A DNA stretch of 64,000 nucleotides from Pseudomonas sp. MAG733B (lineage in GTDB: Bacteria; Pseudomonadota; Gammaproteobacteria; Pseudomonadales; Pseudomonadaceae): NCBI RefSeq assembly GCF_036884845.1, contig NZ_CP145732.1, positions 2,790,001 through 2,854,000 on the forward strand, written 5' to 3'. The notes beneath the pieces are model-generated. The model was not told the origin of the DNA and made no database searches. It saw only the letters and a program-made list of their open reading frames with translations. Below, piece by piece: positions 56,143-64,000 of this stretch (positions within the stretch are counted from its first letter, which is position 1; the number at the start of each line of letters is the position of its first letter). Position numbers and translations under genes: made by a program.

Positions 56143-57431
56143 TCACACAGGTCACCGTTCGAGAATACGCTCGGTTGACGACTGAGCCGATCGAGAGTTC
56201 GCTGGACTGTGCTCAGGTCTCCGTTAGTGCATTCGACTGGCTTTGCGAGTTGAGCGCTTCGTTCAGCAAGTCCGGCGCAACCTTGTTGTTGGTCGAGGGG
56301 CGGCGCTCGCTTAAGCTCGATAGTTACGTTGGGGTGATAGAAACACCCTGCGGCACGCAACTGGAAATCCTTCCTAAGCATACCGAGCGTCTTGATTGCC
56401 TGGAGGACAGTCGGGATCTTTTGCAGCGGATGATTCAGGCTGCTTTGAAGCTGCCTACGCGAGAGGTTGGTGCGGCAAATTTGAAGCTGTTCAACGCGCC
56501 CTTGTCGGAATGGGTGATGCGTCAGTTTCTGGAGGGGCTGGATTATCTGATCAAGCGCGGTATACGTTTCGATTATCAGCGCGTCGAGGAAGAGCAACGC
56601 TTTCTGCGGGGGCAGCTCAATGTAACGGCACAGATGCGTCAGCCACCTGGACGCCAGCATCGTTTCCAGATTCGCCATGATGTATTTCTACCGAACCGTC
56701 CAGAAAACCGCTTGTTGAAGCTGGCATTGGAGCGGGTGTGCAAGAGCACTCAAGCGCCGGAAAACTGGAGGCTGGCTCACGAGCTTCGAGGCGTACTGAC
56801 AGATGTGCCTTCAAGCACTGACAAGCGCGAAGACTTCAAGTTGTGGCGCAACGAACAACTCATGGCGCATTACCAGCCGATCAAACCCTGGTGCGAATTG
56901 ATTCTGGGTGAGCAGTCGCCTTTATCTGTGAGCGGAGAATGGCGGGGTATAAGCATGCTGTTTCCGATGGAGAAATTGTTCGAGCAGTATGTTGAGGTGT
57001 TGCTGCGCGAGCAGTTGGTCGAGGGAGTGCGTCTGCTGCCTCAACGCGCCAGATACTCGCTATGCACACATCAGGACAAACCTATGTTCAAGCTCAAACC
57101 AGATTTTCTGCTTGAGCATGACAATCAAACCTGGGTGATGGATGCCAAGTGGAAGTTGATCAACCGCGCTGACCGTTCAAGTAAGTACGGGCTGAGCCAG
57201 GCCGATTTCTATCAGCTGTTTGCGTACGGGCAAACCTATCTGAAAGGCACTGGTGAAATGGTGCTGATTTATCCAAAGACCGAACGCTTTGCTTTTGCAT
57301 TGGATGAGCCGTTCGTATTCTCAGACAAGCTGAAGCTTTGGGTTCTGCCGTTCGATCTGGAGCACGGCAGGTTGACCGGTGGAGGGTTAGCGAATTTGCC
57401 GTTAGCAGAGCGATTCACGGGGGCTGCTTGA
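56139..57431 (+). CDS. mcrC: McrC-type nuclease subunit
   Basis: A 430-residue partner that stimulates McrB GTPase and cuts DNA. The C-terminal PD-(D/E)xK site is complete: Asp322 in KPDFLLEHD and Asp335-x-Lys337 in VMDAKWK, with a downstream QADFYQLFAY. The start GTG 56139 overlaps the mcrB stop (GTGA). The pair destroys DNA carrying particular base modifications and so would have to tolerate methylation by MAD2, which is adenine-type. Confidence 0.87.
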   Translation: MITQVTVREYARLTTEPIESSLDCAQVSVSAFDWLCELSASFSKSGATLLLVEGRRSLKLDSYVGVIETPCGTQLEILPKHTERLDCLEDSRDLLQRMIQAALKLPTREVGAANLKLFNAPLSEWVMRQFLEGLDYLIKRGIRFDYQRVEEEQRFLRGQLNVTAQMRQPPGRQHRFQIRHDVFLPNRPENRLLKLALERVCKSTQAPENWRLAHELRGVLTDVPSSTDKREDFKLWRNEQLMAHYQPIKPWCELILGEQSPLSVSGEWRGISMLFPMEKLFEQYVEVLLREQLVEGVRLLPQRARYSLCTHQDKPMFKLKPDFLLEHDNQTWVMDAKWKLINRADRSSKYGLSQADFYQLFAYGQTYLKGTGEMVLIYPKTERFAFALDEPFVFSDKLKLWVLPFDLEHGRLTGGGLANLPLAERFTGAA

Positions 57432-57628
57432 TCGATGCAGCTTGTTTTGCCGGGCTGAGTTTTCTGCTTGGCTATTCCGGAAACGAGTGCGGCCGTTGCA
57501 CTCCTTATCCTCCATACAGAGTCAGCGCGCTCTGAAGCGTGTCACGTACATGAGCTCGGAGGTTTGCCGGCTTTTTTACCTCATCAGCAGCCAATTCCTG
57601 CTCTATATCTGATATGGCTTTTATCCAC

Positions 57629-58555
57629 CTATTTGTTGAGCCAGCTTTTGATTGTTTGGTGGTGAACCCCAAGCGTGCGTGCAACGTCGCGTAAGCTTTT
57701 ACCTTCGCCCACCATCGATTTAGCCATGGGTAGCAACTGCTCCCGTATCACGGAGCCTTTCCTTCTCCCTCTGGCGGACTGTATCGCTCGGAACTCGGTA
57801 GGTGTGAACCGCTCCCATGTCCATTTGCTGATGCTTCGCGCGATCGTCCGGCACTCGCTCAACTGCATCGGATTGCCTATTTCGGTGTGATTTGCAACCA
57901 AAACTAAATTCAGTACGGATGCGGCAAAGGAGGGGCCTCCACCCGGCCGCCAATAGTCGCGAACGGCGCTGTAGGCCTGCTTGCGTACGATCTCAAAAAC
58001 GGTGCAATTGCGGCCAAGACCTGCATAGTCAAACTGCCGGCTGCGGCATTTCATCTCTGCTGGGGAGGGCAGGTCTATGTAGTCCGCCAAATCGTCAAGT
58101 TGGTAGGGCGCATAAGCCCATTGCCGGGTAATCCAATGGTCATGCATTGGATTCTTCACAATCAAGCCCGCATAGCACCTGTCTGCATCAAGCCTGCGGC
58201 GTAGGCCCTCCTGAATTGCAGCCAAATATTTTGCAGGCTTGACTCGGGCAACGTCTGATACCGGCACAGGTGTTGCCAGCAGATAGATTAAGTGCGCGTG
58301 TCCGTTGGTCGGGTTCATCATCGCTATGCTAGGTGGCGGAGCATTGCGATCGCTCCAGTCCAGAGCACCGCCAAGTCTATCGATGTCGAATACAAGATTC
58401 GAAATTAGACCTGATGAGTTAGGTTGAATTAGTTTATGTAACAGAGCGCTCGAAAGAGGAAGGCGGTAAATTCCCTCGGTAGTCAGATCATTACTGCAGT
58501 ATGGACGTCTACTAAGACGCTTTTGAAATAGTTCTGCGGCATCTTGTCTTTGCAT
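57629..58555 (-). CDS. Replication initiation / primase-type protein
   Basis: A 308-residue protein like the RepA/replicase proteins of P4-type islands and small plasmids. The N-terminal catalytic region has the acidic NLVFDIDR motif (about residue 54), then NPTNGHAHLIYLL. The middle has a PriCT-like part, and the C-terminus has a helix-turn-helix (SLRDVARTLGVHHQTIKSWLNK). It lies next to AlpA and upstream of the integrase in the usual satellite order. It could copy the excised element or be a relic. Confidence 0.72.
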   Translation of the reverse strand: MQRQDAAELFQKRLSRRPYCSNDLTTEGIYRLPLSSALLHKLIQPNSSGLISNLVFDIDRLGGALDWSDRNAPPPSIAMMNPTNGHAHLIYLLATPVPVSDVARVKPAKYLAAIQEGLRRRLDADRCYAGLIVKNPMHDHWITRQWAYAPYQLDDLADYIDLPSPAEMKCRSRQFDYAGLGRNCTVFEIVRKQAYSAVRDYWRPGGGPSFAASVLNLVLVANHTEIGNPMQLSECRTIARSISKWTWERFTPTEFRAIQSARGRRKGSVIREQLLPMAKSMVGEGKSLRDVARTLGVHHQTIKSWLNK

Positions 58556-58565
58556 AAGACGTGGC

Positions 58566-58766
58566 TCATTGAGCCGCGTCGAGGCGTTCAGTTATCCAAA
58601 TGTGAATTTCTTGGCTGTCCCATCCAACTGCCCTCGCACCGATGCTCCTGGCGCGTGGAAATTTCCCGGTCTTCATTAAGTTGTAAATAGACGCGCGACG
58701 ATAGCCCGTGGCTTCAATTACTTCGGGCAGACGCATAATGCGTCGAAAATTATTTGCGTTTTGCAT
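58566..58766 (-). CDS. alpA: AlpA-family regulator
   Basis: A 66-residue helix-turn-helix protein (IMRLPEVIEATGYRRASIYNLMKTGKFPRARSIGARAVGW, then EIHIWITERL). It is the AlpA/Vis type that activates integrase or excision genes of P4-like islands. It ends 10 bases upstream of the rep gene in the same direction, so they share a transcript. Confidence 0.9.
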   Translation of the reverse strand: MQNANNFRRIMRLPEVIEATGYRRASIYNLMKTGKFPRARSIGARAVGWDSQEIHIWITERLDAAQ

Positions 58767-58893
58767 TAGCTAAGCTCCGTAGCGCTAGGTAGCGCGTAGT
58801 GGATTCATAGCTAGGCAAGGTATGTAGGGATTAAGATCTTTAAAAGATCAGTGAGCGTGCAAGATGTACACTCTGCGCGCAGAGTGTACAGTT

Positions 58894-59727
58894 CTAACGG
58901 GGTTGTCGCTGCTTGTTGTCCTCTGAAATCCATTTTCTTAGTGTGCGTTGGTCGAGTTTTATTCCATCTCTAGCGCTAATAATTCGTGCGAAATCTGATA
59001 TTCCATTATACTCTTGTCCGGCCAAGCGCCATTCGTTTAAAAAATGCTCTTTAAGTGCGTTTGTGGGCGCATTTTTTGCCGTGGCTCCTCGTCTATTTGT
59101 TGCACTTACTGCTGCGCGGCTTGACTCTATTGCTTCCCTAAAAATCATCGCTGAGGTTGCTGAGCGTTGAACGCAATCTAGTGCTGTACTATCCATCACG
59201 CCACGTTGGAAGTCGCTAAGAGTATCGTCTATCCAAAGGAGGCTTAGTCCCCAAAGAAACCCCTCAATATCAGGGATAGCAAGGTAGTCTACGGAGCGGT
59301 TTATAATGAGAGGTTTCAAGATTTGCATTGTTACATTTGTAAACCATCCCTCGTCATAATTTGATGCATTAACTACGGTTCTTACGTCTTTTATTGGAGG
59401 GGAGTCCCTGTCGAACTGGAGACTATTGTTGCCGTGATTTATTGCATAATTGACAAGATCTAGCCAGTTTTCATTTTTTTCAAAGTTTATTATTTCGTCG
59501 GCTAGCCAATAAAATTCATTTTCAGAAGGGGGGATGCCAAAGCATTTAACCATGAAGCAGTATGCCTCACGACCAATCCTCCAAAGGTTCTGGTGTGCAG
59601 AATTGCTTTCTCCGCTTTTATTTATGAAAGATTTATTTTTAACTCCGGGTTGTCCTTCAGAGAAGGACATGAACGGGTCAAAATTTATGAATAGGTTTTT
59701 ATTTTGGTCATCTTTGAAGCCACGCAT
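58894..59727 (-). CDS. Hypothetical AT-rich cargo protein, 277 aa
   Basis: A 277-residue soluble protein. I set the start at ATG 59727 because AAAGGAGGC, a near-perfect ribosome-binding site, is 6 bases away; the frame runs up to 59754. It has a helical centre (YCFMVKCFGIPPSENEFYWLADEII) and a C-terminal helix-turn-helix-like end (ARIISARDGIKLDQRTLRKWISED). Composition is markedly AT-rich compared with all neighbours, a sign of recent transfer. It sits between integrase and alpA, a slot often used for defence cargo in P4-like islands. No family recognised. Confidence 0.7.
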   Translation of the reverse strand: MRGFKDDQNKNLFINFDPFMSFSEGQPGVKNKSFINKSGESNSAHQNLWRIGREAYCFMVKCFGIPPSENEFYWLADEIINFEKNENWLDLVNYAINHGNNSLQFDRDSPPIKDVRTVVNASNYDEGWFTNVTMQILKPLIINRSVDYLAIPDIEGFLWGLSLLWIDDTLSDFQRGVMDSTALDCVQRSATSAMIFREAIESSRAAVSATNRRGATAKNAPTNALKEHFLNEWRLAGQEYNGISDFARIISARDGIKLDQRTLRKWISEDNKQRQPR

Positions 59728-59773
59728 TTGCGCCTCCTTTGGATTGGTCGCCACTGTCGCATAAATCTTCGGA

Positions 59774-61150
59774 TTAATGTTTTGCCGCTATAGGAGTAAT
59801 ATTTTCGGCATCTGACCCCGTTATTGAGTCAAGGTGCTCGCCGAGCAGGACCCAAGCTTCAGTCATCTCTTTGGCGTAGCTATGTCGTTGGTATATTCGC
59901 TTAATCTTTTTTTCTTCAGTGTGATTTAGACAGCGTTCGGCAACCTCGGGGATTACCCCCAGAGCGGTCATCAATGTGGCTCCAGTGCGGCGCAGATCAT
60001 GAGGGGTCCACTTACCGCCCGCTAGGAGTAGCGCATTAGGTTTGGCGCTGCGGCGGCTCATAACGCCTTGATCCGGCTGTCGCTGTCGATCGCCAAGCTG
60101 TTTGGTAACTGTCTTACTAGAAACAGGGCCACTGTTGTCAGTGTTGGGGTAGCACCACGTAGATTTGCCGTTGATGGTTTTCACTCGTTCGAATTGGCGA
60201 ACAGCAAAGTCAGAGAGATAAATCAGGTGTGGTTTACCATTTTTACTGTTCTGGGCGGGGATGATCCAAGTCTTGGATTCCAGGTTGATATCTTCCCAGC
60301 GGGCTCCTAAGAGCTCACCAATGCGACAACAGGTAGCGAGGGCGATCCATATCGCAACTTCTGTAGTAATCAGAAGTCTGGCATCATGGATTTTTTTTGC
60401 GAGTTGCTTAATTTCCTCGTCGCTCAGTACGCGATCACGCTCTGTATCCTTTTGCCCAATCTTCGCCTTTCTAATGCTGGCGGTGGGGTCGTGTTCGATC
60501 AAATCCCGGTCTACTGCAAATCGGAACATCTGGCGCATAAGGGAAAAGGCTATCTTCGCTGCTCGGTTAACACCCCGTGCTAACATTGCGTCCGTTACTT
60601 CGGTAACGTGGCTTTTTTTTACGTCAGCAACAAAACGATTTCCGATCGAAGGAAGCACATCTTTCTCAAACATTCGACGTACTTCGGCTCCCCCGTCCTT
60701 ACGGTTGGCAATATCGATCATCATCCAGCGCTCGAACAATGCGGTGACAGTCTGTCGGGCGGCAAGGGCGGCGACGGCGGCTTCCGCTTCGGCTCTTTCT
60801 TTTTCCATTCGTGCTAATTCGGCATTGCGAGCTGCTTCAGCTGTTGTCTGCTCGGCTTCGACGAATTCGCGGATGTCTCTCGTGCCGTTTTTGTGCAAGG
60901 TTGCAAGTTCTGCGGCCCGTTTTCTAGCGTCTGCCAGGGTCATCATGCCGCCTCCATCCCGGCTATAGCTGCCTATCGGGTAGGTAGCTCTTTTGCCCTG
61001 GCTGTCCATATAGCGAAAATAAAAAAGCCGCTCACCAGATGGAGTGATCCTTGCGACTAGGCTGCCATGCCCCCATATGATCGTCTCACTGAGCCAGCGA
61101 TCCGAAGCCCCTGGCTTGGCAGACATTTGTCGGTCGGTAATGTTCGCCAT
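59774..61150 (-). CDS. P4-like tyrosine integrase of the island
   Basis: A 458-residue integrase adjoining attR. The N-terminus is the arm-DNA-binding domain (WGHGSLVARITPSGERLFYFRYMDSQGKRATYPIGSY, DARKRAAEL), then a coiled-coil linker. The catalytic domain has Arg in CCRIGELLG, HDLRRTG (His384), the NH of CLNHTEEKK and Tyr in RIYQRHSY. The start ATG 61150 fits the usual length; 61192 is possible. It should catalyse insertion into and excision from tRNA-Pro. Confidence 0.93.
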   Translation of the reverse strand: MANITDRQMSAKPGASDRWLSETIIWGHGSLVARITPSGERLFYFRYMDSQGKRATYPIGSYSRDGGGMMTLADARKRAAELATLHKNGTRDIREFVEAEQTTAEAARNAELARMEKERAEAEAAVAALAARQTVTALFERWMMIDIANRKDGGAEVRRMFEKDVLPSIGNRFVADVKKSHVTEVTDAMLARGVNRAAKIAFSLMRQMFRFAVDRDLIEHDPTASIRKAKIGQKDTERDRVLSDEEIKQLAKKIHDARLLITTEVAIWIALATCCRIGELLGARWEDINLESKTWIIPAQNSKNGKPHLIYLSDFAVRQFERVKTINGKSTWCYPNTDNSGPVSSKTVTKQLGDRQRQPDQGVMSRRSAKPNALLLAGGKWTPHDLRRTGATLMTALGVIPEVAERCLNHTEEKKIKRIYQRHSYAKEMTEAWVLLGEHLDSITGSDAENITPIAAKH

Positions 61151-61195
61151 TGTAGTACCCCCGCAAATAGAGAACCAATCCATGGTTACCAAGCA

Positions 61196-61216
61196 GTTGC
61201 CAATTGGTTGCCAATT
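61196..61216. repeat. Island end repeat, right copy (21 bp)
   Basis: Identical to 24047-24067, same orientation. Here it lies between the integrase start and attR, and is followed directly by CTGACTGGATTTT, which mirrors the tRNA-terminator arm AAAATCCAGTCA at the left end. This makes it a likely recombination-protein site. Confidence 0.75.
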
Positions 61217-61343
61217 CTGACTGGATTTTGGAGGATATTACTGGACGGTAATAGAAGATTGGAAGCAGTCAATTTTTCTGAAGTGGCCTATTTTGCTGGC
61301 TTTAGCGGATATTTTTAGACGCCGCTGGAAATGAGGTTACCTT

Positions 61344-61389
61344 CATGGGGTGCTAGGGGTCGAGTGTTCGAATCACTCCGTCCCGACCA
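61344..61389 (+). repeat. Right attachment repeat (attR), 46 bp
   Basis: A perfect copy of the tRNA-Pro 3' end from the anticodon loop to CCA, not preceded by the rest of a tRNA. It marks the distal island edge, 37.4 kb from attL. Confidence 0.95.
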
Positions 61390-61505
61390 TATTTTTCAAT
61401 GACTTGGCCCAATCTGAAAAGGTTGGGCTTTTTCATGTCTGTATTAAAAATGTCCACCCAGGTTCTGATACCCGCCGCAATGAAGCGCACTCTGGACTGA
61501 ACGGA

Positions 61506-61745
61506 ATGAGATGGTATACAGCGACAATCGCATCGACTGCAAAAGTTTCGAAGCGGATTTCGAAACGGCAGCGACGCATCGCTGCCGCGGTTCTGATGGT
61601 TTGCTGGGGAGCGGCTCTGTATTTTCGGTGGCTGATCGAGCCGGTTTTCATTTTTATCGTTGCCTTGCAGCTAGCGATCTCCTCTTTTTTTATCAAAGAG
61701 CAGGCACCTGTGAAGGTCAGGCATAAATCCACTAAGGCGCAATGA
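61506..61745 (+). CDS. Small membrane protein, 79 aa
   Basis: From ATG 61506 the protein is 79 residues with two hydrophobic segments (IAAAVLMVCWGAALYF, LIEPVFIFIVALQLAISSFF) and a basic start and end. A longer frame from 61350 would begin inside attR and is not credible. It is the first core gene after the island. Function unknown. Confidence 0.55.
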   Translation: MRWYTATIASTAKVSKRISKRQRRIAAAVLMVCWGAALYFRWLIEPVFIFIVALQLAISSFFIKEQAPVKVRHKSTKAQ

Positions 61746-61773
61746 GGGTAACCGCCAGATCCCCGTCACGGCC

Positions 61774-61980
61774 TCAAATCATAAAACCAACGGCCTGCCC
61801 AAGATGGCCTTCCTGCGCGCCAGCAATCAGGTGCAGCGGAACCTGTTGTTGCGGTTCCAGGGACGGGATTTCAAAACTACCCACTATCTGAAGCTGTCGC
61901 TCACTCAGCCCGGTTGCCTCGACTTCTTTTGCCTTGGCCATTCTCGCGTGGTTCGCTGCGATTTCATTGAGAGTTGACAC
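61774..61980 (-). CDS. Hypothetical protein, 68 aa
   Basis: From GTG 61980 with GGAGAT 5 bases ahead; the frame runs up to 62004 without such a site. It is 68 residues with a helical first half (LNEIAANHARMAKAKEVE) and a beta-like second half (LQIVGSFEIPSLEPQQQVPLHLIAG). Converges on the previous gene. Not recognised. Confidence 0.55.
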   Translation of the reverse strand: MSTLNEIAANHARMAKAKEVEATGLSERQLQIVGSFEIPSLEPQQQVPLHLIAGAQEGHLGQAVGFMI

Positions 61981-62423
61981 GTTACATCTCCGGTGACTGA
62001 CCAAGCGTACTGCTGGAGTCCTTAAGCATGAGTTTGAAGTGCTGCCGTGTCAGAATTATGTCGTTCTGGGGCGGCTACGACGGCCAGCTGCAAAGGCTAC
62101 GCCAGACGCTGGCATATGCTTTCCCTAGCCGCGTTATTTGCGACGAAAGGTTGCCCAGCGCAAGGGTAAGGTGTGAGTTTGAAGCTATGCTGGACGCAAG
62201 TGAAATGAATGGAGCGCCGAGTTTTAATCAAACAAACTCTTTGTCTAAGAATTTACCGTCGCCTCGCTGGCGTGCAGCGTTTCCAAGCTAGTGAACTTTC
62301 AGATTTTCTGTGGCCCTAAGCACTTGCTGGAGATGAGGTGTGCGGCTCTTATGTGACTGTCTGCACTTGGGATACTGGACCAGTTCCTTGCTGGTAAACA
62401 GAGCAATGTCCACGGTATTTTAA
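61981..62423. other. Intergenic region upstream of the O-antigen-ligase gene
   Basis: A 443-base stretch holding the promoters of the divergent genes on each side. Short frames on both strands (62028-62291 plus; 62299-62484 minus) lack ribosome-binding sites and look random. No RNA gene seen. Confidence 0.45.
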
Positions 62424-63836
62424 ATGAATAAGAAAAGTGTAATTCCCGTGTTAGCGGCGTTGGTGGCTTTCCTGTCAGTTTCAACCATGCTTCGCTTTCC
62501 GGGCCTGCCTATAGGCATGGCGGAAATCACTGTGCTCTTTGCTTCTTTTGCAATTATTCGCCGCAATGTCTTCATGCAAAATGTTAAGCATCCCCTCATG
62601 TTGTTTTGGTTTGCCTTCATTGCAACGACAATGATTGGCTTTTTTGTTGGTTCCATCCGTGGGGAGGGGGCAATACATACAGCGATTGCCTATTTATACA
62701 CCGCAGGCTTTACGCTAATAGCATTGTCCTATGTGGGCGGCTTGGATCAGTTTGAGTTTCAAAGATTTATGAGGGCTATGGCGACAATTCCGGTTGTCTT
62801 GCTTTTCATACCGCTGTTGATTTTTTTACTTGGCAGCATCTGGTTTTCGGACTTATTGGAAATCAATACCACCTATTATCCATCCCGTGTAGCTGCCTGG
62901 TCGATGAACCCTAACCAGCTCGCATTGTTTTTACTGCCTATTCCAATCTGGCTGGCTGCTATTTCTCAGAACAGTCATTGGCAAGGTTGGCGGTTCGTTA
63001 AGAAGTTTGCTTTTTTGTGGCTTTTCTTTTTTTTGGGACTGTGTGTAAGAAGCGATGCGCTGCTTTTGGCATGGTGTATTGGGATCCCATTGTTGACAAT
63101 GATAGTATGGCGCTGGTTACCCAATATTAATTGGAGATTTTTTGGAGCGTTGATTGCGGCATTTATTCTGGCTTTTATATCGTTTAAGTTTATTTTTGAT
63201 GGGCCTGGTCAACAAGTTTTCGAATCGGTTCGGGCGGTTGTCGCTGAGCGGGAAAGCGACGTCATAGCTGAACGGGATCTCAAAAAAGAAAATACGAAAG
63301 CAATTTCTGGTTTTGCACTGTCTTTCGAACATGATGCTATAACTAAAGAAATTAAAGTTCCACTTGCGCTAGGGAAATCTGACTCTACCTTCGGAGTCGG
63401 GATGGATCCAAACAAAGCAGGTGTGCGCAAAACATTATGGGTTCATGCATTGGAGGTTTGGACGCTATCCCCGGTGTTTGGTCATGGACCTGGAGCGTTC
63501 TCCTATCTGGATAATCCGCAAGCAAGGCAGGAGGCTCACAATTTGTTATTGGATCTGCTAACCCAGGCGGGTATTGCAGGATTGATAATTTTTGCTGTGT
63601 TGTATCTTTGGTTGATAGCTGGAGCTATAAAGGCGCGAGATCCATTTTCGCTAACAACATTGATTGTTCTGATGATTTTTTCCGGTGCCCATTTCATGCT
63701 GCGTCAGCCAGTCTTTATGCTTTATATGGTGATTTGTGCGGTAGTCGTCAAAAATCGGATCTTTGAAAAGCTGGATAGAAGTCCGGGGATTACCTCAAGT
63801 GGTATCCCCGGAATTTCGACAGTCTTGAAGCCCTAG
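62424..63836 (+). CDS. O-antigen ligase / polymerase family membrane protein
   Basis: A 470-residue integral membrane protein with about eleven hydrophobic segments. It has the large periplasmic loop of the Wzy/WaaL superfamily (about 265-370) and the family motif GHGPGAFSYLDNPQARQEAHN with the conserved His in LLDLLTQAGIAG context. Such proteins join or polymerise lipid-linked glycans on the periplasmic side. Whether it is a ligase, a polymerase or a pilin-glycan transferase cannot be told from sequence alone. Start ATG 62424. Confidence 0.78.
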   Translation: MNKKSVIPVLAALVAFLSVSTMLRFPGLPIGMAEITVLFASFAIIRRNVFMQNVKHPLMLFWFAFIATTMIGFFVGSIRGEGAIHTAIAYLYTAGFTLIALSYVGGLDQFEFQRFMRAMATIPVVLLFIPLLIFLLGSIWFSDLLEINTTYYPSRVAAWSMNPNQLALFLLPIPIWLAAISQNSHWQGWRFVKKFAFLWLFFFLGLCVRSDALLLAWCIGIPLLTMIVWRWLPNINWRFFGALIAAFILAFISFKFIFDGPGQQVFESVRAVVAERESDVIAERDLKKENTKAISGFALSFEHDAITKEIKVPLALGKSDSTFGVGMDPNKAGVRKTLWVHALEVWTLSPVFGHGPGAFSYLDNPQARQEAHNLLLDLLTQAGIAGLIIFAVLYLWLIAGAIKARDPFSLTTLIVLMIFSGAHFMLRQPVFMLYMVICAVVVKNRIFEKLDRSPGITSSGIPGISTVLKP

Positions 63837-63877
63837 CGCGCACGAGCGGAATGCGGGGTTTGAATGTTTTGTAAATG

Positions 63878-64000
63878 TCAGCTTCTGGTTTCCGAATTTC
63901 GCTTCTTGACCGTCAACATGTTGCGCTGAGAAACGCGGTTGAGGAGATAGCAGGCTCCCACGATGGCGGCGTAAGCAATCAGGAATGGTACGACGCTATA
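63878..64000 (-). CDS. C-terminal end of a membrane protein (5' part beyond window)
   Basis: The minus-strand frame is open to the right edge and ends at TGA 63878-63880. The visible 40 residues are a hydrophobic segment (VPFLIAYAAIVGACYLLNR) and a basic tail (SQRNMLTVKKRNSETRS), as in the last helix of a transporter or acyltransferase. It converges on the O-antigen-ligase gene. Nothing more can be said. Confidence 0.55.
   Translation of the reverse strand, partial: YSVVPFLIAYAAIVGACYLLNRVSQRNMLTVKKRNSETRS

Larger units (their letters stand above)
23958..61389. mobile_element. Integrated genomic island, about 37.4 kb, in tRNA-Pro
   Basis: It is bounded by the 46-bp direct repeats and has a tyrosine integrase at the distal end reading inward from attR. 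It has AlpA and Rep-like genes beside the integrase. Its gene content differs from the core on both sides: MADS, GIY-YIG pair, McrBC, decayed recombinases, and AT-rich genes near 58900-59700. A TraG-N-like gene, a second tyrosine recombinase and an origin-like stretch suggest it is built from more than one element. No relaxase, coupling protein or full secretion system is present, so transfer would need helper functions. Confidence 0.92.

Noticed and set aside
62028..62291. 87-codon plus-strand frame
   Set aside because: No ribosome-binding site, no recognisable pattern and no neighbour support.

Overview
The window is chromosomal DNA of a Pseudomonas, most likely of the P. fluorescens complex. 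It carries an RsmE-type CsrA paralog, a Pseudomonas-type ribose operon, and the order thrS-infC-rpmI-rplT-pheS-pheT-ihfA-merR-tRNA-Pro. An approximately 37.4 kb integrated genomic island interrupts it.

Core part, 1-23957. The left edge holds the 3' end of an SGNH-type O-acyltransferase. Next come metabolic and small genes: a Tat-exported beta-carbonic anhydrase, a DUF2214 membrane protein, rsmE, a SPOR lipoprotein, a secreted endonuclease I, a DUF1654 protein and a periplasmic glutaminase-asparaginase. The ribose operon rbsBACRKD plus a nucleoside hydrolase (7221-14093) has a perfect LacI-type palindrome upstream. A run of small genes (including an I78-type inhibitor and a cold-shock protein) leads to the translation cluster thrS to ihfA. 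infC there uses the rare start codon ATT.

Island, 23958-61389. It lies against the 3' end of tRNA-Pro(GGG). A perfect 46-bp copy of that tRNA end (23912-23957) recurs at 61344-61389, and a P4-like integrase (59774-61150) is next to the distal copy. A 21-bp repeat also occurs just inside both ends. The main cargo is a contiguous, overlapping eight-gene operon (24351-41386) whose order and domains match the methylation-associated defense system MADS (mad1-mad8): HTH regulator, N6-adenine methylase, ATPase, small partner, HsdS-like specificity subunit, giant NERD/kinase protein, unknown, and HerA-like ATPase. Beyond it are decayed recombinase genes, a serine recombinase, small inverted-repeat elements, and a two-gene unit made of a GIY-YIG nuclease and a tail-anchored coiled-coil protein that I do not recognise as a named system. 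Two secreted proteins with a shared C-terminal Cys motif, a three-gene unknown cluster, a TraG-N-like conjugation remnant and a second tyrosine recombinase follow. A 1.3-kb non-coding stretch (52511-53822) with palindromes and 20-21-bp-spaced iterons may be an origin. McrBC with an unusual insertion in McrB, then a Rep/AlpA/unknown/integrase block, close the island.

After the island, 61390-64000. Two small genes precede an O-antigen-ligase-type membrane protein, and the 3' end of a membrane protein reads in at the right edge. The island therefore separates tRNA-Pro from a surface-polysaccharide locus.

Functionally, the island is a mobile defence island. It has at least two recognisable anti-phage systems (MADS, McrBC), one or two candidate new ones, and the integration and replication genes to move or be moved. 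It has no complete conjugation apparatus in this window.
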